A stretch of 16,479 nucleotides of DNA from Burkholderia sp. Lineage in GTDB: Bacteria; Pseudomonadota; Gammaproteobacteria; Burkholderiales; Burkholderiaceae. Shown here piece by piece: positions 8,351 through 15,908 of the stretch. How positions within the stretch are numbered: position 1 is the stretch's first letter; each line of letters opens with the position of its first letter. Below the pieces are notes generated by a model. That model saw only the letters and a list, made by a program, of their open reading frames with translations. It did no database searches and was not told the DNA's origin. The stretch lies in contig JAQGMD010000205.1 in assembly GCA_028292565.1 (NCBI GenBank), positions 1 to 16,479 of the forward strand, read 5' to 3'. The position numbers and the translations under genes are program-made.

Positions 8351-8365
8351 GCAATGTGGACGCCA
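8351..8365 (-). promoter_or_regulatory. Candidate sigma-54 (-24/-12) element before the EPS operon
   Basis: On the minus strand, TGGCGT-CCACA-TTGC matches the RpoN pattern TGGCAC-N5-TTGC. GG and GC are intact with the required 10-nt spacing; two bases of the -24 box differ. RpoN with PrsK/PrsR is known to control PEP-CTERM genes in some betaproteobacteria. The predicted start falls about 2 nt before the ATG at 8337, which argues against it unless translation begins at the Met at 8271. Confidence 0.35.
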
Positions 8366-8485
8366 ACGGTTTCGGCGAAGGCGCGGCTGTAACGCCAGAC
8401 TGCAGCAGCGAACGGAAGCACAATGGCGTTCGGTAGTGACCCATCCTGGTGCGAGAGCGACAATCGGACGCCTTCATTCGTGTTC

Positions 8486-8776
8486 CTATCTGTGATGGTC
8501 GGTCCATTGATTACCGGAGCGCCTCTTTATGCGTGCGCAGGCATGTTTTGCCGCGTCCGAGCGGCTGATGCCGGGCCGTCGTCGACGTTCATCTTCGATC
8601 AGGCGTTGTGCTGCAGCTTCGTTGCCAGAGCATGCTGAAAGCAACCGTGATTCGTGATGACGCGCCAGCCGTGCTTTGGGGTCGACTGCGCGTTTAGTCG
8701 CAATCCATTTGGATACGCAGACCCACATCAGGCCCGCGCCAAGGACAAGAGCAACAACGAAATAAAAATAATTCAT
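8486..8776 (-). CDS. Small single-TM hypothetical protein
   Basis: A 96-aa protein with one N-terminal TM segment (MNYFYFVVALVLGAGLMWVCV) and then a basic, helical cytoplasmic tail (KWIATKRAVDPKARLARHH). A motif of the form C-x-G-x-x-x-x-A-x-R-L-I-x-x-E (CSGNEAAAQRLIEDE) follows, and then RRPGISRSDAAKHA. I recall similar short membrane proteins annotated as hypothetical in proteobacteria, but name no function. I chose the Met that starts the TM segment; a GGGGT stretch lies just upstream. An ATG 12 nt earlier (8788) is possible. It is 148 nt upstream of the CPBP gene on the same strand, so it could be read with it or alone. Composition and the clean TM support a real gene. Confidence 0.6.
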   Translation of the reverse strand: MNYFYFVVALVLGAGLMWVCVSKWIATKRAVDPKARLARHHESRLLSACSGNEAAAQRLIEDERRRRPGISRSDAAKHACARIKRRSGNQWTDHHR

Positions 8777-8821
8777 ACCCCACCCCATGGTGACACTGCT
8801 GCCTGATTCTGAAACGGACGC

Positions 8822-9022
8822 TCATTGGTATCGGTGGTAAGCCGCTATACCATCGTTTGATCGCATTGCAGTCATTGGCCACACATCGCGAAACGATTTA
8901 TGACCTTTGCCCGGATAATCGCTTTGGTATGGTGTTCCCGCGAAACGCGCAATTGCCTGCTTCAGGGAAGCCTCGGGTTCATTGATGACGACAGCCCAGT
9001 CCATGAACGATGTATGTGTCAT
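8822..9022 (-). CDS. Doubtful 66-codon ORF
   Basis: An open frame of 66 codons (MTHTSFMDWAVVINEPEASL...) with plausible composition, no TM or signal peptide, and no recognised motif. GGA lies a short way upstream of this ATG, a weak ribosome site. The frame is open to 9076. It lies between the second PEP-CTERM gene and the small TM protein on the same strand, 45 nt before the latter. It could be a real small gene, the remnant of one, or chance. If it is not real, 8777-9222 is an intergenic stretch in which I see no RNA gene, repeat or clear terminator. Confidence 0.25.
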   Translation of the reverse strand: MTHTSFMDWAVVINEPEASLKQAIARFAGTPYQSDYPGKGHKSFRDVWPMTAMRSNDGIAAYHRYQ

Positions 9023-9222
9023 TGCCGTCCACGTCGCAAACCGAGTGAATGGTTCGCAAGTAAGCGAGGACAACACTTTTACACATCTGGTTTACGAACG
9101 ATCGGTATCGCCGTTGAGGGAGTGAGCAACGTTGACTCCTTCAACGCCCTATGGAAGTATCCGATTCTCGCAACCCAAGAAAACTTACCCCTTTTATTCG
9201 ACCGCGGCCTGCATGCGAGACC

Positions 9223-9960
9223 TTAGACCCGCGAATCGCAGGCGACGTCATCGCGACGGCGTCGCGCGACGAAGCCCATAACAGCCAGACCGGACAGCAT
9301 CATCGCGTAGGTTTCGGGTTCCGGAACTGGAGATACAGTCATACCTGCGAGATAAAACTGATCCGCCTTGGCGCCGCCGAACTCGAATGTGAATTCTTGT
9401 CCAACCAAATTGTTTGAACCCAGATCGATCACACCCGCCAGCTTTGTCGACGCCCCATTCAGCTTGAACGTTGCGTTCGGCGTCCAATGATTGATGTGAT
9501 GCCCCTCCGAACTGATCGACAACCCCTCCAGCTTTACCACCCGGTCGAATTTCATCACTAGTTTCTCGCTCGTGGTCACGTTGTCGTCGCTCGGGTCCCC
9601 CTTCTTGTGATAAACGCCCAAGCCGGCGCCAAGTTGTTTAGCGGCGTCATACTTGTTGTCATGGTCCTGCACAACCGTGGCGATCTTGCCCTTGTACCAA
9701 CCAGTCGCCGTCACGTCGACACCCGACGAAACGTATTTCAGGTCGCCGCCAAACTTGCCCTTGTCGATGTTGCTGCTGCAGATATCGCCCTTTGTGCAAT
9801 TCCAGTAACCGCTCGATAGCGTCTCATTCGGAAGAAAGCCGCTGAAACCGGTCCCGCTCTGGTAGGTTAAATTCGAAAAATCAAAAACGGCTACGGCTGA
9901 CGCCGCCTGACCGGCGACAGCACTTAAAAGGGTTGCCAGAAGAAGGTTTAAGGTTTTCAT
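9223..9960 (-). CDS. PEP-CTERM sorting-domain surface protein
   Basis: A 245-aa exported protein sorted by an exosortase. The signal peptide is MKTLNLLLATLLSAVAGQAASA. The mature domain starts AVFDFSNLTYQ, includes a WNCTKGDIC pair of cysteines, then VDVTATGWYKGK, LGAGLGVYHKKGDPSDDN and LVMKFDRVVKLEGLSIS. The order of a T-x-x-W strand, a GLGV motif, a D/N-rich turn and a beta strand resembles exosortase-dependent protein XDP1; I could not test this. The C-terminal signal is textbook: VPEPETYAMM at residue 212, a hydrophobic helix, RRRR at 233-236, then nine residues. The ATG at the signal peptide was chosen over an upstream in-frame ATG at 10017; its ribosome site is weak. It probably is a secreted or surface substrate linked to the EPS system next door. 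Confidence 0.88.
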   Translation of the reverse strand: MKTLNLLLATLLSAVAGQAASAVAVFDFSNLTYQSGTGFSGFLPNETLSSGYWNCTKGDICSSNIDKGKFGGDLKYVSSGVDVTATGWYKGKIATVVQDHDNKYDAAKQLGAGLGVYHKKGDPSDDNVTTSEKLVMKFDRVVKLEGLSISSEGHHINHWTPNATFKLNGASTKLAGVIDLGSNNLVGQEFTFEFGGAKADQFYLAGMTVSPVPEPETYAMMLSGLAVMGFVARRRRDDVACDSRV

Positions 9961-10336
9961 ATCGGAACCATGTCGTTTAAGTAGCAAGACAATAGACGAT
10001 TTGACAACATTTGACAACTATCAAAGTGCCTGCAACGCAATGCGCGTACCGGCTGACGCTTTGATGAAACAAGAATTGGAGAACTGCAACTTCGGACTGA
10101 CTTGGCCACGACGTCCGCGACATGCTGGTGAAATAATGTCGACAAGAGTCGATAGTCAACCCTCACGCGCTGAACTGCCTCGCAACCACCCGGACCTGAT
10201 CGCCATGGCGGCCGCGATAGTGCATCTCATATTCATGGGATGGCAGAAGAGATAGCCGTAGGGTGTAATGCAATTGAAAACTAACAAAACAAGGATCAGA
10301 ACGAAATAGTCAGTTCTTCCACACAAAGGAGACAAA
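9961..10336. other. Divergent intergenic region between PEP-CTERM and TRAP genes
   Basis: 376 bases with no convincing gene. It must hold the promoters of the minus-strand PEP-CTERM gene and the plus-strand TRAP genes. Visible structures are a perfect tandem 10-bp repeat (9999-10018), a small dyad TCGAC-AAGA-GTCGA (10139-10152) and the strong AGGAG before the TRAP gene at its right end. No sigma-70 promoter with good boxes and spacing was found for the TRAP operon. Confidence 0.6.
9999..10018. repeat. Perfect tandem 10-bp repeat (ATTTGACAAC x2)
   Basis: Two back-to-back copies of ATTTGACAAC, 39 to 58 bp upstream of the PEP-CTERM start. The period is one DNA helical turn, so both copies face the same side, which suits a regulator-binding site. 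On the plus strand each copy also holds TTGACA, the ideal -35 box, but I found no matching -10. Confidence 0.55.
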
Positions 10337-11281
10337 ATGCAAAAGCAAATCTTCGCCTCACTCCCCCTGCTCGCTGGCATCGCTCTGTGCGCGGGTTCCG
10401 CCATGGCCGCGGATCTGCGACTCATGACCGGACCGCAGGGCGGCGTCTGGGTGCCGTTGGGCGGCTCGCTCAAGAACATGTGGGAAAAAGCCATTCCAGG
10501 CCTGACAGTGCAGCCCCTGCCTGGCGCCGGCATCGCGAACGTTCGGGGAATTGATGAGGGCAAGGCCGACGTCGGCTTCGGTAACAGCATCACCTCGGTG
10601 GATGGCATAAACGGCGCACCGCCCTACCCGCAGAAGGTGACCAAAGTGTGTCAGATCGCGAACCTCTACCCGCAGTACTTCCAGATCGTCGCGCTCGCCG
10701 ACTCCGGCATCAACACAATAGCGGACATGAAGGGCAAGGCCATTGCAGTCCAACCCAAAGGCAACACAGCCGAGCTGATTTCCCAGCACATGCTCAAGGT
10801 TGGCGGCCTCAGCACGCAGACCACCAAAGTCAGCTACGTCAATTCTTATACCGACGCAGCATCCTTATTGAAAGACGGCCACGCGCATGTGTTTACCCTG
10901 GGGACCACCATCCCTGCATCCTCAGTTATGGATGTGGCCGCCGGCCGTGATATCAGAATGGTCCCGATGACGGCAGACCAGGTCGCGGCGATGAGAAAGA
11001 TCAATCCCGGCTATACCAAAGGTGCGATCAAGGCCGGCACCTATCCCAAGCAGCACAAAGACGTTGACGCCATCGTTTATTCCGCACATCTGGTAGCCGC
11101 GTGCTCACTGCCTGAACAACAGGTCTACACCATGGTGAAGACCATGGTTGCCAACCTCCCGGATCTTGTGGCAATCAACAAAGCCATGGACGGCCTGACG
11201 CCGAAAATGATGGCCGAAGACATCGGCGTGCCCTTCCACCCTGGCGCGGCGAAATTTTACAAGGAAGTCGGAGCGATGTAG
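10337..11281 (+). CDS. TAXI-family TRAP transporter substrate-binding protein
   Basis: A 314-aa periplasmic solute receptor of the TAXI type, which captures a ligand and delivers it to the fused TRAP permease encoded next. The signal peptide is MQKQIFASLPLLAGIALCAG, with cleavage after AMA at about residue 24. The mature start DLRLMTGPQGGVWVPLGG and then KADVGFGNS are TAXI hallmarks, as is DMKGKAIAVQPKGNTAEL in the middle. The ligand is unknown; glutamate, other carboxylates and amino acids are reported for the family. The ATG has AAAGGAG 5 nt upstream, a strong site. A hairpin with T-tract lies between this gene and the permease and probably keeps the binding protein in excess. Length is normal. 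Confidence 0.93.
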   Translation: MQKQIFASLPLLAGIALCAGSAMAADLRLMTGPQGGVWVPLGGSLKNMWEKAIPGLTVQPLPGAGIANVRGIDEGKADVGFGNSITSVDGINGAPPYPQKVTKVCQIANLYPQYFQIVALADSGINTIADMKGKAIAVQPKGNTAELISQHMLKVGGLSTQTTKVSYVNSYTDAASLLKDGHAHVFTLGTTIPASSVMDVAAGRDIRMVPMTADQVAAMRKINPGYTKGAIKAGTYPKQHKDVDAIVYSAHLVAACSLPEQQVYTMVKTMVANLPDLVAINKAMDGLTPKMMAEDIGVPFHPGAAKFYKEVGAM

Positions 11282-11314
11282 CGCGAGTGTTGCGCAGTCA
11301 CGCCTAATAGCACT

Positions 11315-11343
11315 ATCCCTCCGCAACCGCGGGGGGATTTTCT
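11315..11343 (+). terminator. Intrinsic terminator/attenuator between TRAP binding protein and permease
   Basis: ATCCCTCCGC (11315-11324) pairs with GCGGGGGGAT (11329-11338) over 10 bp with a single U-G wobble, closed by the tetraloop AACC and followed by TTTCTT. This is a standard Rho-independent shape. It lies 33 nt after the binding-protein stop and 17 nt before the permease start, so it probably lets only part of the transcripts continue. Confidence 0.72.
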
Positions 11344-11359
11344 TGCCAGGGACTCCAAC

Positions 11360-13219
11360 ATGATTCTTGAATCTGCCACTCGCCGCATAGCTGGCGCCGT
11401 CGCAGTCGCCATGTCGCTCTATCACATGTGGGCCATTGCTTTTGCTCCGCCTGAAGCACTAATTTTTCGTGGCACCCATTTGCTGTTTGCCCTGGTACTG
11501 GTATTTCTGTTCTATCCGCTGGCGAGCTTTGCCGATGGGAGGCGCGGGCTCCGGTGGCTCGATGGCGCAATAATCGCCGCCAGCATCGCCGCCATTGGCT
11601 ATCTCTTCGTGACCTACGAAAGCATCACCAATCGCATCATCTACATCGATGATCTCACTGCGCTGGACAAAGCCATGGCGGTGATCACGATCCTGTTGGT
11701 ACTCGATGCGACACGGCGGGTGATTGGCTGGGCGCTGCCCATCACGGCGCTGGTCTTTCTCGTCTACGCCATTTTCGGCACCGACATCAAGATGCCCATA
11801 CTTCTCGAGCAGATGTATCTTTCGACGGAAGGCATATTCGGGTCCACGCTCGGGGTATCCGCCGCGTATGTCATTGTGTTCGTACTGTTCGGCAGTTTCA
11901 TGGAAAAGTCGGGCACAGGAAGACTCTTCATGGACTTTGCCCTGGCTATTACCGGCCACACCGCCGGCGGCCCGGGCAAGGTGTCTGTGGTCAGTTCGAG
12001 CCTGTTCGGCACGATCTCGGGCAGCGCGGTGGCAAACGTCATGGTGGACGGTCCGATGACCATCCCTCTCATGAAGCGCTCCGGCTTCAAGCCAGCCTTC
12101 GCCGCAGGTGTTGAAGCAACTGCCTCCACGGGAGGGCAAATCATGCCTCCTATTATGGGTGCAGCAGCCTTCGTGATGGCCGAGTATCTCGGGGTGAGCT
12201 ATTTCCAGGTCACTGTCTGGGCCTGGATTCCGGCACTGCTTTTTTACGTCGCAGTGTTCGCCGCCGTGCATTTCGAGGCCAAGCGTGTCGGACTGTTGGG
12301 TGTGCCGCGATCCGAGCTACCCCGCCTTGGTGCAGTGATGAGGGAGCGAGGTCATTTGTTCATCCCTATTTTTATCATATTGGGGGGCATGGCCCTATCC
12401 TATTCCGCGCCGCTTTGCGCACTTGTCGGCGCAATCTCCTGCCTTCCGGTCGCCTTGATGCGCAAGTCCACGCGCATAGACATTCGTTGGAAATCCATTC
12501 TCGATGCGCTTGAGGGCGGCGCCAGGGATGCGCTATCGGTGGCCATGGCGTGCGCCTGTGCCGGCATCGTCATCGGTGTGATCTCGCTCACCGGGCTCGG
12601 GATTACCTTTACGCAGGGTGTCGTGGCGCTGTCGCAAAACAGCCTGGTGCTGGCGCTACTGCTCACCGCCATTGCGGGCATCGTGCTCGGGATGGGTATG
12701 CCGACCACGCCCGCCTATATTGTGATGGTCTCTCTGTTGGTGCCCGCAATCATCAAGCTCGGCGTGATGGTGCCGGCCGCACACATGTTTGCGTTGTATT
12801 TCGCGGTTCTGTCGGCTATCACCCCGCCGGTGGCGCTCGCGGTTTTCGCCGCGGCAGGTCTTGCCAAGGCAAACATGTGGCAGGCAGGCTGGGAGGCGGT
12901 GCGCATCGGCGCAGCCGGCTTTGTCGTGCCCTTCATGTTTGTATATGAACCGGCTCTGCTGGCGATAGGCGACTGGCCAACGATAGCGCAGGCGGTGTGC
13001 ACGGCTTCGCTGGGCTGTATAACGCTCGCTGCAGGTCTTTTCGGTTATCTGGCACGACCCTGCCGTCCCTGGCAGCGCGTTGCGCTAATCGTGGCCGCCT
13101 TGCTGATGATTAAACCGGGCTGGATTACCGACGTCGCGGGGATTGGCTTGTTAGCCGCCGTGCTGGCAATCCAGTTGCTGGTTGACCAGCGTCGGGTCAA
13201 ACCAGCAGAAGGGACGTAG
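11360..13219 (+). CDS. Fused TRAP transporter permease (4TM/12TM, DctQM-type)
   Basis: A 619-aa inner-membrane permease that imports the ligand of the TAXI binding protein using an ion gradient. The N-terminal part (about residues 1-140) holds four TM helices equivalent to the small DctQ subunit. The rest is the DctM-like domain with signature runs GTISGSAVANVMVDGPMTIP (217-236), EATASTGGQIMPPIMGAAAF (252-271) and, later, GMGMPTTPAYI. Length is within, or slightly short of, the fused family range. AGGGA lies 7 nt before the ATG. It is separated from the binding-protein gene by 78 nt containing the attenuator. A further 185 nt follow before the next gene, with no clear terminator, so later genes may or may not share its transcript. 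Confidence 0.94.
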   Translation: MILESATRRIAGAVAVAMSLYHMWAIAFAPPEALIFRGTHLLFALVLVFLFYPLASFADGRRGLRWLDGAIIAASIAAIGYLFVTYESITNRIIYIDDLTALDKAMAVITILLVLDATRRVIGWALPITALVFLVYAIFGTDIKMPILLEQMYLSTEGIFGSTLGVSAAYVIVFVLFGSFMEKSGTGRLFMDFALAITGHTAGGPGKVSVVSSSLFGTISGSAVANVMVDGPMTIPLMKRSGFKPAFAAGVEATASTGGQIMPPIMGAAAFVMAEYLGVSYFQVTVWAWIPALLFYVAVFAAVHFEAKRVGLLGVPRSELPRLGAVMRERGHLFIPIFIILGGMALSYSAPLCALVGAISCLPVALMRKSTRIDIRWKSILDALEGGARDALSVAMACACAGIVIGVISLTGLGITFTQGVVALSQNSLVLALLLTAIAGIVLGMGMPTTPAYIVMVSLLVPAIIKLGVMVPAAHMFALYFAVLSAITPPVALAVFAAAGLAKANMWQAGWEAVRIGAAGFVVPFMFVYEPALLAIGDWPTIAQAVCTASLGCITLAAGLFGYLARPCRPWQRVALIVAALLMIKPGWITDVAGIGLLAAVLAIQLLVDQRRVKPAEGT

Positions 13220-13404
13220 TCAAAAGGAACCCAAGCGTTGCTCCTGATACATGTTCGAATGTCACGCACCGATAATTCCGGAGACGCCTACATGTGCCCT
13301 TCGTCGTGCGCTATGCTGTAACTCCGGCCACATAATGCAGGGCCGGCGCGCGCCTCAAGTCACCTTAAAGCCGCGCAGCAACGACATCGCATGAAAGGCA
13401 GCGT

Positions 13405-13695
13405 ATGTACTCTCTCAACGTCATTCGTGAAGCCGCCGTGGAGGCGTTGGACGACAGCGAAGACGACAATCCGGATGCCTTGGCAGCGTTTCACAGAATT
13501 GCCGATCCTCGAACCGTGCTGGAACTGCTTGAGCTTGCCGAGACGTCTACTGCAAGTGATGAAATGAAGCAGTTGATCCGAGACCTGGCGACTTATGTCG
13601 AAAAAGTCGCGGATGTGAGCAGCGCGGCCAAGCCGCTGGAACAAAAGGAACTCATCGCAAGATTCCATCGGCTTCTCGATATCGCTGGCCATTGA
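13405..13695 (+). CDS. Acidic 96-aa hypothetical protein
   Basis: A soluble, mostly helical protein of 96 residues with no signal peptide or TM segment. The N-terminal third is very acidic (ALDDSEDDNPDALAAF), followed by IADPRTVLELLELAETS. The latter vaguely recalls the PRTVLALL pattern of short Ea22-like phage or accessory proteins; I do not claim homology. It has AAGG 7 nt before the ATG and lies 28 nt ahead of the FMN reductase on the same strand, so the two are probably co-transcribed. No promoter is certain in the 185 nt before it, though TATGCT at 13312-13317 could be a -10 box. The clean ribosome site and tight spacing support a real gene. Confidence 0.65.
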   Translation: MYSLNVIREAAVEALDDSEDDNPDALAAFHRIADPRTVLELLELAETSTASDEMKQLIRDLATYVEKVADVSSAAKPLEQKELIARFHRLLDIAGH

Positions 13696-13723
13696 ACCTG
13701 CCGCGCAATCAGGAGAAAGTGTT

Positions 13724-14278
13724 ATGAAAATCATCGGGATCGCAGGCAGCTTGCGGGCCGCTTCGTTTAACGCAGCACTTCTGCGTGCCGCCACCGGGTT
13801 GATGCCGCCGGATGCAAGCCTCGAAATCGCAACCATCAGGGGTATTCCGCTCTACGATGAAGACATCGAGAAAAACGAGGGAATCCCCGATGCGGTGACG
13901 GCACTGAAAGAACAGATTGCTACGGCGGACGGGCTGTTATTAGCTAGCCCTGAGTACAACAACTCCATGCCCGGTGTATTCAAGAACGCGATCGACTGGT
14001 TGTCGAGGCCCCCGGCTGACATCCCACGGATTTTTGGTGATCGTCCGGTTGCCCTCATCGGAGCTTCCCCGGGTGGTTTCGGTACGGTGCTTGCTCAGAA
14101 TGCCTGGTTGCCAGTACTACGGACGCTGGGTATGCAACCCTGGTTCGGCGGACGGCTGATGGTGTCGCGCGCAGGCAAAGTGTTCAACGAAGCCGGCGAA
14201 CTCATGGACGAGCAGGTGCGGGGGCAACTCGAACAGTTTCTTCATGGGTTTACCGGATTCGTCAGCGGCCGGGAATGA
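13724..14278 (+). CDS. NAD(P)H-dependent FMN reductase (ChrR/YieF-type flavodoxin-fold)
   Basis: A 184-aa soluble flavoprotein that reduces flavins, quinones or small electron acceptors with NAD(P)H. Motifs are the FMN phosphate loop GSLRAASFN (8-16), the isoalloxazine-contact loop SPEYNNSMPGVFKNAIDW, and GASPGGFGTVLAQNAWLPVL near the dimer interface. Length and motifs match the NADPH-dependent FMN reductase family, which includes chromate and quinone reductases. GGAG lies 8 nt before the ATG. It follows the acidic protein by 28 nt and converges with the lipoprotein dehydrogenase gene, whose stop is only 7 nt away. The natural substrate cannot be read from the sequence; chromate reduction is a possible side activity in this family. 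Confidence 0.92.
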   Translation: MKIIGIAGSLRAASFNAALLRAATGLMPPDASLEIATIRGIPLYDEDIEKNEGIPDAVTALKEQIATADGLLLASPEYNNSMPGVFKNAIDWLSRPPADIPRIFGDRPVALIGASPGGFGTVLAQNAWLPVLRTLGMQPWFGGRLMVSRAGKVFNEAGELMDEQVRGQLEQFLHGFTGFVSGRE

Positions 14279-14285
14279 TGTCCGC

Positions 14286-15617
14286 CTATTTGCCGGAGGC
14301 CGGGGTCACCCGCCACACCGTATTACCCACGTCATCGGCGACCAGCAAGGCACCGGTTCGATCCATCGCCACACCGACCGGGCGGCCGAGTGCATTGCCT
14401 TCGGCGTCTACGAAACCGGTCATTACGTCCTCAGGCAGTCCAGACGGACGACCATCAGCGAATGGCACGAAGATGACCTTATAGCCGCTCAGCGGCTTGC
14501 GATTCCACGAGCCGTGCTGGCCGACGAATGCCCCACCGGCATATCGCTGCGGTAGCAGCCTGCCTTCGTGGAAAACAAGACCAAGCGACGCGGTATGTGC
14601 ACCGAGCGCATAGTCCGGTTCAATTGCAGCGTTAACCAGATCCGGACGCGCCGGCTTCACTCTTTCATCCACATGCTGTCCGTAGTAACTGTAAGGCCAG
14701 CCATAGAAGCCGCCGTCTTTCACCGATGTCATATAGTCCGGCACCAGGTCGCTCCCCAGTTCGTCACGCTCATTGACGGTGGTCCATAGCGCACCGCTTT
14801 GCGGCTGCCATGCCAATCCGTTCGGGTTGCGCAAGCCGGAGGCAAAGACACGCGTACGCCCTGTCGCCGGATCAATCTCGAGGATCGCGGCGCGGTTGAT
14901 TTCGTTCTCGATCCCGTTTTCGGCGACATTGCTGTTGGAGCCAACTGTCACGTACAGTCGCTTGCCGTCACGGCTGGCGATGACATTTTTGGTCCAGTGG
15001 TGATTAATCGGGCCGGCCGGAAGGTCGGCGACCTTCGTACCGGGAGCAGCTATCCGGGTTACACCTTCTTTATATGGAAAACGCAGTAACGCATCCGTCG
15101 CGGCGACATAGAGGCTTTCGCCGACCAGAGTCATGCCGAACGGCGAATTGAGTCCATGCAGGAAAATGGTCCGTGTTTCAGGCATACCGTCGCCGTCCGC
15201 ATCCCTCAGCAGCGTGACGCGGTTGGCACTCGGGACGGCGGCGCCTGCGCGCTTCATTACCTTCTCCATGAACCAGCCACGGATGCCGTCGGCACCCTCG
15301 GGTTTCGGTGGCGCGTTTGTTTCTGCTACCAGCACGTCTCCGTTTGGCAGCACGTACAACCAGCGCGGATGGTCGAAACCGACAGCAAATGCGCTGACCG
15401 ACAACCCGGGTGCCGCTGTTGGTGTTGCTCCCGCAGGCCACCCTTTCGCGGGCGCGATTTGAACGGTAGGTATCGCGCTGCGGTGCGGTGCCGGCAACTC
15501 CGGCTTCGGCCCAATGCCAGCGGACTCCGGAAGCTTCGCGGTATCACCGCACGCGCCCAGGCTCAGCACCACCGCGGCATATGTGAAGGTTGTGGCAGGT
15601 AACCGTCGCTTAATCAT
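14286..15617 (-). CDS. Lipoprotein of the sorbosone/PQQ-dependent sugar dehydrogenase family
   Basis: A 443-aa predicted lipoprotein with a six-bladed beta-propeller. The signal peptide [20 protein letters not shown] ends in the lipobox LGAC (Cys23). A Pro-rich linker of about 40 residues precedes the propeller. Conserved features are [20 protein letters not shown], a calcium-like loop DADGDGMPE (139-147), the His pair INHHW (206-207, one probably matching the catalytic His of soluble glucose dehydrogenase), and [10 protein letters not shown] (Arg263-Asn264). It would oxidise sugars or aldoses at the membrane with PQQ, if PQQ is available. No PQQ synthesis gene is visible, and many members lack proven activity. 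Its start is close to a purine-rich AGCAGG with poor spacing. It transcribes away from urtA. Confidence 0.88.
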   Translation of the reverse strand: MIKRRLPATTFTYAAVVLSLGACGDTAKLPESAGIGPKPELPAPHRSAIPTVQIAPAKGWPAGATPTAAPGLSVSAFAVGFDHPRWLYVLPNGDVLVAETNAPPKPEGADGIRGWFMEKVMKRAGAAVPSANRVTLLRDADGDGMPETRTIFLHGLNSPFGMTLVGESLYVAATDALLRFPYKEGVTRIAAPGTKVADLPAGPINHHWTKNVIASRDGKRLYVTVGSNSNVAENGIENEINRAAILEIDPATGRTRVFASGLRNPNGLAWQPQSGALWTTVNERDELGSDLVPDYMTSVKDGGFYGWPYSYYGQHVDERVKPARPDLVNAAIEPDYALGAHTASLGLVFHEGRLLPQRYAGGAFVGQHGSWNRKPLSGYKVIFVPFADGRPSGLPEDVMTGFVDAEGNALGRPVGVAMDRTGALLVADDVGNTVWRVTPASGK

Positions 15618-15908
15618 CCTGCTCAGACCGATCAGTAACTCGCAAGTTGCGTGAAGATCAAGATTTTCAACGTCGCAGGCTTACCCTCCGACACGCCTCC
15701 GCGGTGCGCGCACCGCCATCGCGCAACCATGCTGCCAGTCTGGCAACATATCGCACCAAAGAGATACGCTTGACTGCCATCGCGCACTTAATCGCACCGG
15801 TATCTATCAAAGCGTCGCACTTAAGTGCGCGTTTCTCGTGGCACACATTCTGCTAAAGCTCAAAAGCGAACATTCGCACCCTTCGACCACCTCATGTAGG
15901 AGCAACTC
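15618..15908. promoter_or_regulatory. Divergent control region of urtA with palindromes and GCAC half-sites
   Basis: 291 bases between the divergent dehydrogenase and urtA genes. It holds two perfect palindromes: GCGGTGCGCGCACCGC (15701-15716) and CGCACTTAAGTGCG (15816-15829). GCAC occurs in the same orientation at 15710, 15753, 15784, 15794 and 15817. CGCACTTAA occurs twice, 33 bp apart (15783 and 15816), and ATCGCACC twice (15750 and 15791). This looks like a regulator-binding region. Nitrogen control (NtrC) is expected for urea uptake, but the spacing of the inverted half-sites does not match the NtrC consensus. Confidence 0.5.

Noticed and set aside
9180..9222. GC-rich stretch followed by A/T after the second PEP-CTERM gene as a terminator
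   Set aside because: No stem with a loop could be formed; GGCCGCGG is not followed by a proper T-tract at the right place.
9957..10166. Minus-strand 60-69 codon frames upstream of the second PEP-CTERM gene
   Set aside because: No ribosome site, Cys/Arg-rich random composition, and they cover the likely promoter.
11459..12271. Minus-strand 270-codon frame inside the TRAP permease
   Set aside because: Composition is His/Arg/Gly-rich with no motif; the plus-strand permease explains the sequence fully.
15740..15757. TGGCAACATATCGC upstream of urtA as a sigma-54 promoter
   Set aside because: Only 9 nt between GG and GC; RpoN sites need 10, and the -12 box is poor.
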